DNA from: Knoellia sp031844405
GTDB taxonomy: Bacteria > Actinomycetota > Actinomycetes > Actinomycetales > Dermatophilaceae
Assembly: GCA_031844405.1 (NCBI GenBank)
Contig: JAUZVC010000001.1
Location: forward strand, 1,488,001-1,552,000
Direction: 5' to 3'
Length of the DNA stretch: 64,000 nucleotides
Below the pieces are notes generated by a model. The model made no database searches. It worked only from the letters and a program-made list of their open reading frames with translations, and was not told the origin of the DNA. Shown piece after piece: positions 1 to 10,456 of the stretch. Both the position numbers and the translations under genes were made by a program. The first letter of the stretch is position 1. Each line of letters starts with the position of its first letter.

Positions 1-2
1 GC

Positions 3-797
3 GGGGCGTCGATCTACCTCCTGCCGAGCACGAGCTTCGTCGACCGCGACCCACGCAGGTCCGGCAACGTCGACGTGCTCCAGGACTACCGGTCGCTCGC
101 GCTGTCGGTCGACGGCACCGACATCGCTGCCGTCGACCCCGACGGTGGGCTGTCGCGGTTCCGCGGGGTGACGCGCTACGAGGTGGCCTTCGTCGGCACG
201 CGCGTCGGCAACCCGGCCTACGACACCCGCAACTTCCTCTGGGCCGGTGCCCTCGGCATCGACGAGGACTCGGACACGCACCTGTGGGCCTTCTCCGTGG
301 CGGGGGACCCGGCGACCCCGCCGCCGGCCGTGGGCCTGCCGGCCGACTGGCTGGCGACGAGGCGGGTCGTCGAGTCCAAGCCCTCGCCCTCGGGCGACCG
401 GATCGCGCTGCTCCACACCGCCGAGAACGGTTCCGACCCCCAGATCACCGTGACGGGCGTCGCCCGCGGCGCGGGTGGGCAGCCCGTCGGCCTCGGCAGC
501 CCGCTGCGGCTCGGGGCCACCCTCGTCAACCCGGCCGGGCTCGTCTGGCTCTCCAACACCTCCGTCGCCACACTCGCCCAGCGCGGCGGAGCACCGGAGC
601 GGCGACGTCCCTACGTCCTCTCGATCGACGGCGAGGAGCGCGCGCTCGGCGAGACCCCCAAGGGCATCTCGATCACCTCTGCCGGGGGCGAGCGCGACAT
701 CCTCGTGACGAACTCCGACGGCACGGTCATCAGCCGTGCCGGCCAGCAGTGGATCTCGCTCGGGCAGGGCACGGACGTCCTCGTCCCGGCACGCTGA
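3..797 (+). CDS. lpqB: Lipoprotein LpqB, C-terminal part (5' end outside window)
   Basis: The open frame enters from the left edge and stops at 795-797, giving about 264 residues. The sequence has the alternating hydrophobic/Gly-Asp pattern of beta-propeller blades (for example LALSVDGTDIAAV and YVLSIDGEERAL), as in the C-terminal propeller of LpqB. LpqB is the lipoprotein partner of the MtrB sensor kinase and acts outside the membrane in cell-envelope control. The signal peptide, lipobox and GerMN domain would lie upstream and are not visible. The assignment rests largely on synteny: mtrA-mtrB-lpqB-comF-hpf-secA is a common actinobacterial order, and the last three genes follow here. A generic propeller lipoprotein cannot be excluded. 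Confidence 0.8.
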   Translation, partial: GASIYLLPSTSFVDRDPRRSGNVDVLQDYRSLALSVDGTDIAAVDPDGGLSRFRGVTRYEVAFVGTRVGNPAYDTRNFLWAGALGIDEDSDTHLWAFSVAGDPATPPPAVGLPADWLATRRVVESKPSPSGDRIALLHTAENGSDPQITVTGVARGAGGQPVGLGSPLRLGATLVNPAGLVWLSNTSVATLAQRGGAPERRRPYVLSIDGEERALGETPKGISITSAGGERDILVTNSDGTVISRAGQQWISLGQGTDVLVPAR

Positions 798-917
798 CCA
801 GGCCCGCTGAAGGCCGGCCGACCCGGTCGTCCACAGGGGCTTCGGCGGGCCTGAGCCGTCCACAACCGAGGCCTCGGGCGCTGGTGGGAGGGCAGGTTCC
901 AAGGAGAGGCTGGCACG

Positions 918-1649
918 GTGCTCGCCGACCTCGCCGACCTCGTCCTCCCGGCCACGTGCGCCCTGTGCCACCGGCCGGGTGCGCCGCTGTGCCGCGGCTG
1001 CCGCGACGCGGTCGAGGGGTGCCTCCACGACCGCCCGCGCCCGGCCGTCCCCTCACCACCACCACCCGGTATGCCGTCCTGCTGGGTCTCCGGGGAGGCG
1101 AGCGGCGCGCTGCGGGCGGTCGTCACGGCATACAAGGACGAGGGGCGGCGCGACCTCGCCGAGGTGCTCGCTCCGTGGCTCGCACAGTCGCTGCTGGCGG
1201 CGGTGGGGGCCGAGGCGACGACTCGAGACGCCCTGCGCGGCAGGGGACTGCTCGTCGTCCCCGTGCCGGGCTCGCCGCGGGCGAGGCGGCGGCGCGGTGA
1301 CGTGCCGCTGCGGCCCCTCGTGGCCACGGCGGCGGCGAGCCTGGCCGGCCGGGCCCTCGTCGCGGACGTGCTCAGCGCCACGCGGACGACCCTCGACCAG
1401 TCCACCCTCGACGCCGCCGAGCGCGCCGCGAACCAGGCCGGCGCGACGACCGTCCGGAGCCGTCACCGACACGCCGTGGAGGGTGCTGCCTGCGTCGTCG
1501 TCGACGACCTCGTGACGACCGGTGCGACCCTCGCAGAAGCCGCCCGAGCCCTGCGTGAGGCGGGTGCGCGGAACGTCCTCGCGGCCGCCGTCGCGGCCAC
1601 GACACGACGATCCGGGAGGAGTCCGACATTGCCCGGGCCCCGCCCTTGA
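918..1649 (+). CDS. comF: ComF family phosphoribosyltransferase-like protein
   Basis: 243 residues from GTG, preceded by AAGGAGAGG at 901-909. The N-terminus carries a four-cysteine zinc-finger signature (CALC about residues 14-17 and CRGC about 26-29). The C-terminus has a type I phosphoribosyltransferase PRPP loop (VVVDDLVTTGATL). This is the ComF/ComFC architecture, needed for DNA uptake in naturally competent bacteria but also widespread in species not known to be competent. It lies 120 bases after lpqB, and its stop codon overlaps the -35 element of the hpf promoter. It contains two copies of the window-wide 8-mer GTATGCCG (1069 and 1126), which matters because the 8-mer resembles a DNA uptake signal. 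The substrate is unknown. Confidence 0.9.
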   Translation: MLADLADLVLPATCALCHRPGAPLCRGCRDAVEGCLHDRPRPAVPSPPPPGMPSCWVSGEASGALRAVVTAYKDEGRRDLAEVLAPWLAQSLLAAVGAEATTRDALRGRGLLVVPVPGSPRARRRRGDVPLRPLVATAAASLAGRALVADVLSATRTTLDQSTLDAAERAANQAGATTVRSRHRHAVEGAACVVVDDLVTTGATLAEAARALREAGARNVLAAAVAATTRRSGRSPTLPGPRP

Positions 1650-1674
1650 AAGGGTCTGGGCGGGGGTCTAACGT
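1646..1674 (+). promoter_or_regulatory. Promoter of the hpf leader
   Basis: TTGAAA at 1646-1651, a 17-base spacer, and TAACGT at 1669-1674. This matches the -35 (TTGACA-like) and -10 (TAnnnT) elements of the principal sigma factor with optimal spacing. The -10 ends six bases before an ATG at 1681, so transcription probably begins at or next to that ATG, giving a leaderless message. The -35 overlaps the comF stop codon. Confidence 0.75.
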
Positions 1675-1680
1675 CGGTGC

Positions 1681-1722
1681 ATGAGACCGATCCTCCCTCG
1701 GAGGTGGTGCCGCCGCCCCTAG
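1681..1722 (+). CDS. 13-residue leader ORF upstream of hpf
   Basis: ATG to TAG encodes MRPILPRRWCRRP. The ATG lies exactly where the promoter at 1646-1674 should start its transcript, so it could be translated as a leaderless ORF. Within it CCTCC (1692-1696) can pair with GGAGG at 1700-1704, or alternatively with the hpf ribosome binding site GGAGG at 1759-1763. Ribosome position on the leader could therefore decide whether the hpf site is free. The Arg-rich stretch (RRWCRR) could act as a stall-sensitive segment. Seen: the ORF, the promoter and the complementary sequences. Inferred: translation and control. It may instead be a chance ORF. Confidence 0.5.
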   Translation: MRPILPRRWCRRP

Positions 1723-1767
1723 CCCTCGACAGGCACCACAGGCACGCCCCCGAACCAAGGAGGACAA

Positions 1768-2433
1768 GTGGACATCGTCGTCACCGGACGGCACACGACC
1801 GTTTCCGACCGATTCCGGCAGCACATCGCAGACAAGCTCGAGAAGGTCCAACAGCTCGCCCCGCGAACCCGCCGGATCGAGGTGGTCGTCAGCCACGAAG
1901 CGAACCGCCGACAGTCCAAGGCCTGTGACCGCGTGGAGATCACCTGTCACATCAAGGGTCCGGTCGTGCGAGCCGAGGCCTGCCAGGAGGACCGCTACGC
2001 CGCCCTCGACGTCGCCCTCGAGAAGCTCCTCGAGCGCCTGCGCCGCAAGCACGACCGCACGGTCCGCCGCGGGCGCAACAGCCAGGAGTCGCTGGCCACG
2101 GCCGCGGCGGTCCTGCCGCCCGAGCCGGAGACGGAGAGCGAGACGGAGTCCCAGGACGACACCGGCGTGTTCGGCGACTCCCCGATCGAGGTTCGTGAGA
2201 AGGTCCACTCGTCCGCGCCGATGACGCTCGAGCAGGCGCTGAAGGAGATGGAGCTCGTCGGTCACGACTTCTACCTCTTCCACGACGTCGAGACCGACAG
2301 GGCGAGCGTGGTCTACCGCCGACGGGGCTGGTCCTACGGCGTGTTGCACCTCGACCTCAACGGGAGCGCGCCGAGCACGAACGACGCCGATGTGGCCACA
2401 CCGGGCCAGTCAGAACGGGCTGCAGCGTCCTGA
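1768..2433 (+). CDS. hpf: Long-form ribosome hibernation promoting factor
   Basis: 221 residues from GTG with a strong AAGGAGGA site at 1757-1764. The N-terminal domain (about 1-100, from MDIVVTGRHTTVSDRFRQHI) is the S30AE/YfiA fold that binds the decoding centre of the 30S subunit. After a charged, disordered linker (about 105-150) a C-terminal domain (about 155-205, including MTLEQALKEMELVGHDFYLF) is the dimerisation module of long HPF, which joins two ribosomes into inactive 100S particles. Length fits long HPF. It lies between comF and secA as in mycobacteria, but with a regulator, a glycosylase and an acetyltransferase inserted before secA. A promoter and leader ORF precede it. Confidence 0.93.
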   Translation: MDIVVTGRHTTVSDRFRQHIADKLEKVQQLAPRTRRIEVVVSHEANRRQSKACDRVEITCHIKGPVVRAEACQEDRYAALDVALEKLLERLRRKHDRTVRRGRNSQESLATAAAVLPPEPETESETESQDDTGVFGDSPIEVREKVHSSAPMTLEQALKEMELVGHDFYLFHDVETDRASVVYRRRGWSYGVLHLDLNGSAPSTNDADVATPGQSERAAAS

Positions 2434-2518
2434 CTACAGTGCGTGATCTCCGGTCCAGACGATGGGGTTCTTGACCGAAGTTCGCACCGTGGCCGACTCA
2501 CCGTGTCACTATGACCAC

Positions 2519-3235
2519 GTGAGCGCATCCCCCTTTGAGCCGGGTTCGCTGGCCTCAACGAACGGGGTGGCCGGCGAACGAATCCGCATTGTCATCGCCG
2601 ACGACCACGACCTCTACCGTCGTGGGATGCAGGCCGTCATCGGCCTGGAGCCCGACCTCGAGATCGTCGCGGAGGCGGCGTCCGGAGTCGAAGCCGTGGA
2701 GAAGGTCTTCGAGTTCGACCCGGACGTCGTCCTCCTCGACGTGCGCATGCCCGGCAACAGCGGCATCGAGGCGTGCACCGCGATCAAGGAGAAGGCGCCG
2801 CGGACCAAGATCCTCATCCTCACGGCGTCCGACGACGAGTCCGATCTCTTCTCGGCCATCAAGGCCGGAGCGAGCGGCTACCTCCTCAAGGACCTCCCGA
2901 CGGAGCAGATCGCCCAGTCCGTGCGGATGGCGCACGCGGGCCAGTCGATGATCCCCCCGCACATGGCGAGCCAGCTCATCGCGGAGTTCTCCCGGATGAG
3001 CAACGAGCCCCCCAAGGACGCCACGAACGGGCCACGCCTCACCGACCGTGAGCTCGAGGTCCTCTCCCTCGTCGCCAAGGGCAAGGCCAACAAGGAGATC
3101 GCGACCCAGCTGTTCATCAGCGAGAACACGGTCAAGAACCACGTGCGCAACATCCTCGAGAAGCTCCAGCTCCACTCCCGCGTCGAGGCCGCCCTCTACG
3201 CCATGCGCCGGAACCTCATCGAGCCCGAGGCCTGA
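2519..3235 (+). CDS. NarL/LuxR-family response regulator
   Basis: 238 residues. The receiver domain (about 20-140) has the acidic pair in IVIADDHDLYRRG, the phospho-acceptor aspartate in DVVLLDVRMPG, Thr in ILTAS, and Lys in YLLKD. The C-terminus (about 172-235) is a LuxR helix-turn-helix (LTDRELEVLSLVAKGKANKEIA). No sensor kinase lies beside it, so it is an orphan here. I chose GTG 2519: the hexamer CACTAT ends six bases upstream, the leaderless-start arrangement seen repeatedly in this window. An in-frame ATG at 2462 would add 19 poorly conserved-looking residues. Its signal and targets are not visible. Confidence 0.9.
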   Translation: MSASPFEPGSLASTNGVAGERIRIVIADDHDLYRRGMQAVIGLEPDLEIVAEAASGVEAVEKVFEFDPDVVLLDVRMPGNSGIEACTAIKEKAPRTKILILTASDDESDLFSAIKAGASGYLLKDLPTEQIAQSVRMAHAGQSMIPPHMASQLIAEFSRMSNEPPKDATNGPRLTDRELEVLSLVAKGKANKEIATQLFISENTVKNHVRNILEKLQLHSRVEAALYAMRRNLIEPEA

Positions 3236-3252
3236 GCGCCGCCTGCACGACT

Positions 3253-3307
3253 GACTGCGACGTCGCGGAGTGGGTCACCGCCCTCGGGACTCTGCGACGT
3301 CGCAGTC
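3253..3307. repeat. 19-bp intergenic inverted repeat followed by 11-bp direct repeats
   Basis: The arms 3253-3271 and 3289-3307 are complementary over 19 positions, the single exception being a G:U pair in RNA, around a 17-base loop. Each arm is built on the palindrome TGCGACGTCGCA or a one-base variant. Directly after it, 3304-3339 repeats GTCGGTGAGCT twice and then partially. It lies between the response regulator and the AlkZ-like gene, both on the + strand, so it could terminate the first transcript. The self-palindromic arms also fit an operator or a mobile extragenic palindrome. Confidence 0.7.
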
Positions 3308-3357
3308 GGTCGGTGAGCTGTCGGTGAGCTGTCGGTGACGCCCGCCAGAATGGCGCC

Positions 3358-4563
3358 ATGCCGACGACGCGCCTGAGCACGATCGCCGCCCGCCGCATCG
3401 CGTTGGCCGCTCAGGGGTTCGGGGTCCCGCGCCCGGAGCCCTGGGCGGCGACGAGCCGGCACGTGCAGCGCGTCATCGACACGGTCGGCATCGTCCAGAT
3501 CGACAGCGTCAACGTCGTCTCGCGCAGCCACTACCTGCCGTTCTTCTCGCGGCTCGGTCCCTACGAGCACGCGCTCGTCGACCGGGCCCGCGACCGTGCA
3601 CCACGGCGCCTCGTCGAGTACTGGGCGCACGAGGCCTCGCTCGTCCCGCCGTCGACGTGGCCGCTGCTCGACTTCCGCATGCGCCGCGCCCACGACGAGT
3701 CCTGGGGTGGCATGCAGGCCGTCAAGCGCGAGCACCCCGAGCTCGTCGACGCCGTCCTCGCCGAGGTGGCCGCGCGCGGGCCGATGACGAGCCGGCAGCT
3801 CGAGGCGGCGCTCGCCCACGACCTCCCCCGCGAGCGCGACCAGTGGGGGTGGAACTGGTCGCTCGTCAAGGCCGCCCTCGAGCACCTCTTCTGGTCCGGG
3901 CAGGTGAGCTCCGCCGGACGCACGACGCAGTTCGAACGCCGGTATGCCGTCCCCTCCCGCGTCCTCCCGCCGTCCCTTCGCGACGTGGCGGAGGACCCTG
4001 CACTGCGCCCGAGCGACGAGGCCGCGTTCGTCGAGCTCATCAGGGTCGCCGCTCGGGCGCACGGCGTCGGCACCGAGCAGTGCCTGCGCGACTACTTCCG
4101 GCTCAAGCCCGAGCAGGCCCGGCCCGCCATCGCCGCGCTCGTCGAGTCCGGCGACCTCGTGCCGGTGACGATCGACGGCTGGAGGCGGCCGGCATACCTC
4201 GACCCGTCCGCCAGGCGACCACGACGGATCGAGGCGCGGGCCCTGCTCTCTCCCTTCGACTCGCTCATCTGGCAGCGCGACCGCACGAGCGCCCTCTACG
4301 GCTTCGACTACCGCCTCGAGATCTACACGCCCGAGGAGAAGCGGGTCCACGGCTACTACGTGCTGCCGTTCCTCCTCGGTGAGGACCTCGTCGGCCGGGT
4401 CGACCTCAAGGCCGACCGCACCGGCGGCCGGTTGCTCGCCCGCCAGGTGACGTGGGAGCCCGGGCGCGGCGGCGCCGACGACACCCGCGAGCTCCACGAG
4501 GAGCTCGCCCTCATGGCGCAGTGGCTTGGCCTCGTCGACGTCGACGTGGCGCTCGTCCGCTAG
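3358..4563 (+). CDS. AlkZ/YcaQ-family DNA glycosylase (HTH_42)
   Basis: 401 residues. The N-terminal part carries the QxD motif of the AlkZ/YcaQ family (IVQIDSVNVV, about residues 44-53), whose Gln and Asp are catalytic in removing N7-alkylguanines and unhooking interstrand crosslinks. The rest is the tandem winged-helix and beta-barrel of the family (for example LLSPFDSLIWQRDR). In Streptomyces such proteins can be self-resistance factors beside biosynthetic clusters; no such cluster is seen here, so general repair is more likely. The ATG is preceded by CAGAAT and six bases, consistent with a leaderless start. Its 3' end overlaps the convergent acetyltransferase gene by four bases. Confidence 0.88.
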   Translation: MPTTRLSTIAARRIALAAQGFGVPRPEPWAATSRHVQRVIDTVGIVQIDSVNVVSRSHYLPFFSRLGPYEHALVDRARDRAPRRLVEYWAHEASLVPPSTWPLLDFRMRRAHDESWGGMQAVKREHPELVDAVLAEVAARGPMTSRQLEAALAHDLPRERDQWGWNWSLVKAALEHLFWSGQVSSAGRTTQFERRYAVPSRVLPPSLRDVAEDPALRPSDEAAFVELIRVAARAHGVGTEQCLRDYFRLKPEQARPAIAALVESGDLVPVTIDGWRRPAYLDPSARRPRRIEARALLSPFDSLIWQRDRTSALYGFDYRLEIYTPEEKRVHGYYVLPFLLGEDLVGRVDLKADRTGGRLLARQVTWEPGRGGADDTRELHEELALMAQWLGLVDVDVALVR

Positions 4564-5681
4564 TCCCGGGCGGGTGCGAGCAGGTCCCAGTGGTCGGCCG
4601 GACCGACCGAGCCGTCAGGGGCCGTCGCCGCCTCCTCGTGGCCCCACCGGGTGAAGCCGACGGACTCGAGCACGGCGTTGCTCGCGGCGTTGTCGGCCGC
4701 GGTCTCGGCGACGAGCCGGCGCAGCCCGAGCCCGCCCTCGTCGCGCGGGGTGAAGGCGTGCTGCACCGCGAGCCGCGCGGCGACCTTGGCCGCCCCGCGC
4801 CCTCGCGCGCTCGGGTAGAGGTAGTAGCCGAGCTCGGCGGTGTCGCCCCCGGCCAGCGTGCCGTCGTGGACGAAGACGAGCGCCTCGCCGAGCGCGGTGT
4901 CGGACGCGGCGTCGGCGATGCACCAGTTGACGCTCGCGCCCCGTGCCATGAAGAGTCGCCGACGCTGGATCCAGTCGTCCCACGTGAGCGCCGTGGGGAT
5001 CGCGCGCTCGGGGACGTGGTGGGAGGGGTGGTTCGGCTCCTCGACGCTCGCGCTGTCCTCGTCTCGCCACGGGCGCAGCCGTATGCCGTCCGCCTCGAGC
5101 ACCGGGGGAGTCACCCATTCGTCGCGAGCCTCCATCGCGTCGTCGCGGCCGAGGCTCGCGAACCACGCGTCGACGAGGCCGCCCTCGCCGTGGGCGACGT
5201 GCTCGGGCAGCGTCGTGACGAAGGTGAAGCCGGCCGCGCGCGCGACGGCCCACGAGGCGAAGTTGCCGCGCTCGGCGTGCCAGTCGACCCGCTGGCCGCC
5301 GGCGTCGAACCAGTACCGGCAGACGAGCCGCAGGGCCCGGGCCATGACACCCCGGCCGCGAGCGTCGGGGTGGAGGCCGTAGCCGACCTCGGCGCGTCCG
5401 GCCTCGCGGGGACGCAGGTCGATCGAGCCGAGGAACCGTCCCTTGGTGTCGCCGGCCTCCTCGATCGCCCAGAGCCGGTCGCCGTCTCCGTCCCAGCCCT
5501 TGGCGATTTCGCCGACCCACTCGCGCGCCATGTCGGGGGTGTAGTCGCGCGGGACCTGTGTCCAGCGCAGGCTCAGCGGGTCGGTGCACTGCTCGACGAT
5601 GCGGTCCACGTCGGCCTCGGAGTGGGCTCGCAGGCGCACGACGCCGTCGGTGAGGATGGGCACGGAGTAGGGGAACGGCAT
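4560..5681 (-). CDS. Tandem-domain GNAT N-acetyltransferase (RimJ/RimL type)
   Basis: About 373 residues with two GNAT domains. The first (about 1-165) has the acetyl-CoA loop RGRGVMARALRLV after GYGLHPDA. The second (about 190-370) has RGRGAAKVAARLAV after LGYYLYPSA and ends with a typical ESVGFTRWGH strand. Both belong to the RimJ/RimL branch, which acetylates protein N-termini, amino acids or drugs; the substrate cannot be told. Fusion of two GNAT modules is less common than single ones. The start is uncertain: ATG at 5681 overlaps a copy of the 8-mer, and GTG at 5696 would add five residues. The stop overlaps the AlkZ-like gene. Confidence 0.85.
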   Translation of the reverse strand: MPFPYSVPILTDGVVRLRAHSEADVDRIVEQCTDPLSLRWTQVPRDYTPDMAREWVGEIAKGWDGDGDRLWAIEEAGDTKGRFLGSIDLRPREAGRAEVGYGLHPDARGRGVMARALRLVCRYWFDAGGQRVDWHAERGNFASWAVARAAGFTFVTTLPEHVAHGEGGLVDAWFASLGRDDAMEARDEWVTPPVLEADGIRLRPWRDEDSASVEEPNHPSHHVPERAIPTALTWDDWIQRRRLFMARGASVNWCIADAASDTALGEALVFVHDGTLAGGDTAELGYYLYPSARGRGAAKVAARLAVQHAFTPRDEGGLGLRRLVAETAADNAASNAVLESVGFTRWGHEEAATAPDGSVGPADHWDLLAPARD

Positions 5682-5863
5682 ACGGGATTTGACCACGGAC
5701 GCATTCGGGGCCGGAACCGAATAACGGGCTCGCCGCGTTGGATGCTGGTGGAGAGCCGCATCAGGTGCGGCCCCGGCCCGTGGCTCGACTACCCTTGGCA
5801 GGTCTCGTCGAGGTCGACGGGGCGACCGAGCGTGACACTGTTGTTCAACGAGGAGTCCAACCC

Positions 5864-8752
<2,889 letters not shown>

Positions 8753-8773
8753 GCAGGTCGAACCCCGACACAC

Positions 8774-8805
8774 GGTCCCGCTTCCACCGATGTGGAGGCG
8801 GGACC
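8774..8805. terminator. Terminator hairpin between secA and the convergent Rv3235-like gene
   Basis: A 14-bp stem (8774-8787 with 8792-8805, one G:U pair) with a CGAT tetraloop lies 21 bases after the secA stop. The 3' flank (TCGTGTCC) has little U tract, as usual in actinobacteria. The convergent gene ends at 8841, so it can serve both strands. Confidence 0.75.
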
Positions 8806-8840
8806 TCGTGTCCTCCCCCTGCCGCGGTCGATCGGTGCGG

Positions 8841-9398
8841 TCAGCCGATCTGCAGCGCCTCGACCCGCCACCGGCCGTCGAGACCGCTCAGGCGCATCGC
8901 CATGGCGCGCACCCGTGGTCCCTCGCTGACGACGACGCTGCACTCGGCGACGCCGTCCGCGGGCTCGCACACGCGCACCGAGCGCACGAGGGCCCGTCCG
9001 ATGCCCTCGCGTGAGGCCGACGTGCGTGACCCGGCCGCCCGGCGGCGGGCGGCGAGGGCGCCTCGACGGGCGACGACGGCATACACCTGCGGGGTGGTCC
9101 AGCGCACGACCTGAGCGGCGGGGCGCAGCCCCGACATCACCTCGACGATGGCCTGCGCGATCTGCCCCGCCCACGGCTCGGGGTCCGGCAGGTCGGCGCG
9201 CGCGGTGCTCTGCGGCCCGAAGACCTGCTCGTCGCTCGCGGCGGCGAGGTCGACGGCGAGCGCGTCCTGGATGTAGCCGGGGTGGCCGAGCGCGTCGGCC
9301 GAGCGCTGCATGGCCTCGACGAGCGGGATCGCCGGCGGGCGACGGCTCGGGGCGTGGACGGCCACGGGTCGCAGGTGGCTGCTCGTCGCGCGGGTCAT
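8841..9398 (-). CDS. Rv3235-like protein of unknown function
   Basis: 185 residues. The C-terminal half (from about 95, QIAQAIVEVMSGLRPAAQV, to the end WRVEALQIG) resembles the uncharacterised actinobacterial family named after M. tuberculosis Rv3235, usually found close to secA; I assign it from this resemblance and location only. The N-terminus is basic and Pro-rich. The ATG overlaps the stop codon of the LysM gene (ATGA, 9395-9398), so the two are translationally coupled and probably act in one process. No catalytic motif is visible. Confidence 0.65.
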   Translation of the reverse strand: MTRATSSHLRPVAVHAPSRRPPAIPLVEAMQRSADALGHPGYIQDALAVDLAAASDEQVFGPQSTARADLPDPEPWAGQIAQAIVEVMSGLRPAAQVVRWTTPQVYAVVARRGALAARRRAAGSRTSASREGIGRALVRSVRVCEPADGVAECSVVVSEGPRVRAMAMRLSGLDGRWRVEALQIG

Positions 9399-10384
9399 CG
9401 GGCGGCGCTCGCGCTCGGGTCCGGCACACGCAGGACCTGCCCGGGGAGGATCCGGTCGGGGTCGTCGCCGATGACGTCGCGGTTGGCCTCGAACCACCGC
9501 GGCCAGGCCCGTGCGACCTCGGCGTCCTCGGCGTCGGCTCCGAGGTGAGCGGCCGCGATCGACCACAGCGTGTCACCGCGGCGGACGACGACCTCGTCCG
9601 CGTCCGGGCGGTTTGCGCCTGGGCGGTCGGTCCCGGAGGCGCGCGCGCCGAGGAGGGTCGGGTCGGCCTGCTTGCGGACACGGGGTGCTGACGGCGTGAA
9701 GCCGGGGGTGCGGGGAGTGGTCGGAGCCGGGGTCGCCCCTGTCACGGCGGCCGGGAAAGCGCTGCGGGCGACGCCGGAGCGGGAGCCATGGGGAGCGGTG
9801 GGCTCGAAGCCCGGAGCCGGCGCGGAGCGGTCCGCCGGCGGGACGCTCGGCTCGAAGCCGGCAGAAGGCACAGGCTGCGCGCCTCGGCGCGCGGCAGGAT
9901 GGAAGCCCGGCGACGGAGCGGTCGACGCGCTCATCGAGGAGCCGAGGTCGCCGGACGCGCCGAGCTCGCGTGAGGAACCGACGGCCTGGCTCGGGCCACC
10001 GGCGACACCGACACCGACTCCGAGCAGGAACGCCGCGACTCTGCGCGCCAGGGCGGGAGTGAGGCGGTCGGCCCACCGCCCGGCGGTGGCGCCCATCCGC
10101 CCCGGCAGGTGCGAGAGGACCTCGAGGACGGCGCCGAGGAGGAGCCACGCGGCGATCGCGATGGCGAACGACGCCGCCACGAGGGTCATGAGCTCGGCGG
10201 TCGAGGCGGGTCCGGGGGCGTCGACGCCGGTCCACGCCGAGAGCCACGCGAGCCAGAGCACCCAGGCCGCCGAGGCGAGGACCGTGACGGCGAGAAGCCC
10301 AACGACGACGACCCGCACCACCCGCGTGGCAACCGCGGCCCAAGCTCTGTTCAACCCTTTGGTGTCGTTTGATGCTGTTTGCAT
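9395..10384 (-). CDS. Membrane-anchored LysM-domain protein
   Basis: 329 residues. Two hydrophobic segments (about 20-45 and 65-90) anchor the N-terminus. A long Pro/Ser/Ala linker with repeated GFxP motifs (about 140-250) follows, and a C-terminal LysM domain (VVRRGDTLWSIAAAHLG to LPGQVLRVP) should bind peptidoglycan. It may link the membrane to the wall and is coupled to the Rv3235-like gene. The ATG at 10384 is chosen because a good promoter (10392-10420) would start the transcript there. The first codons are A/T-rich compared with the rest of the gene, as expected for a leaderless start. A TTG at 10420 would lie in the -35 element. Confidence 0.85.
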   Translation of the reverse strand: MQTASNDTKGLNRAWAAVATRVVRVVVVGLLAVTVLASAAWVLWLAWLSAWTGVDAPGPASTAELMTLVAASFAIAIAAWLLLGAVLEVLSHLPGRMGATAGRWADRLTPALARRVAAFLLGVGVGVAGGPSQAVGSSRELGASGDLGSSMSASTAPSPGFHPAARRGAQPVPSAGFEPSVPPADRSAPAPGFEPTAPHGSRSGVARSAFPAAVTGATPAPTTPRTPGFTPSAPRVRKQADPTLLGARASGTDRPGANRPDADEVVVRRGDTLWSIAAAHLGADAEDAEVARAWPRWFEANRDVIGDDPDRILPGQVLRVPDPSASAAR

Positions 10385-10391
10385 GCATTTG

Positions 10392-10420
10392 ACGATAGAT
10401 GAGGCTGATCGTTGCCGCAA
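10392..10420 (-). promoter_or_regulatory. Promoter of the LysM gene
   Basis: Read on the minus strand: TTGCGG (10420-10415), a 17-base spacer, and TATCGT (10397-10392). The -10 ends seven bases before the ATG at 10384, predicting a leaderless transcript. Its spacer and -35 are close to the divergent gene's start at 10457. Confidence 0.7.
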
Positions 10421-10456
10421 CGGGAAGGAGCGAGGTGCGCCCCTTAGGCTCCGCCC

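Noticed and set aside
827..864. Replication origin from two nearby DnaA-box-like sites
   Set aside because: Only two sites, no A/T-rich unwinding region, and neither dnaA nor dnaN nearby.
5697..5863. A sigma-70-like promoter for secA
   Set aside because: Only isolated hexamers (TTGGAT, TACCCT) were seen, without acceptable spacing.
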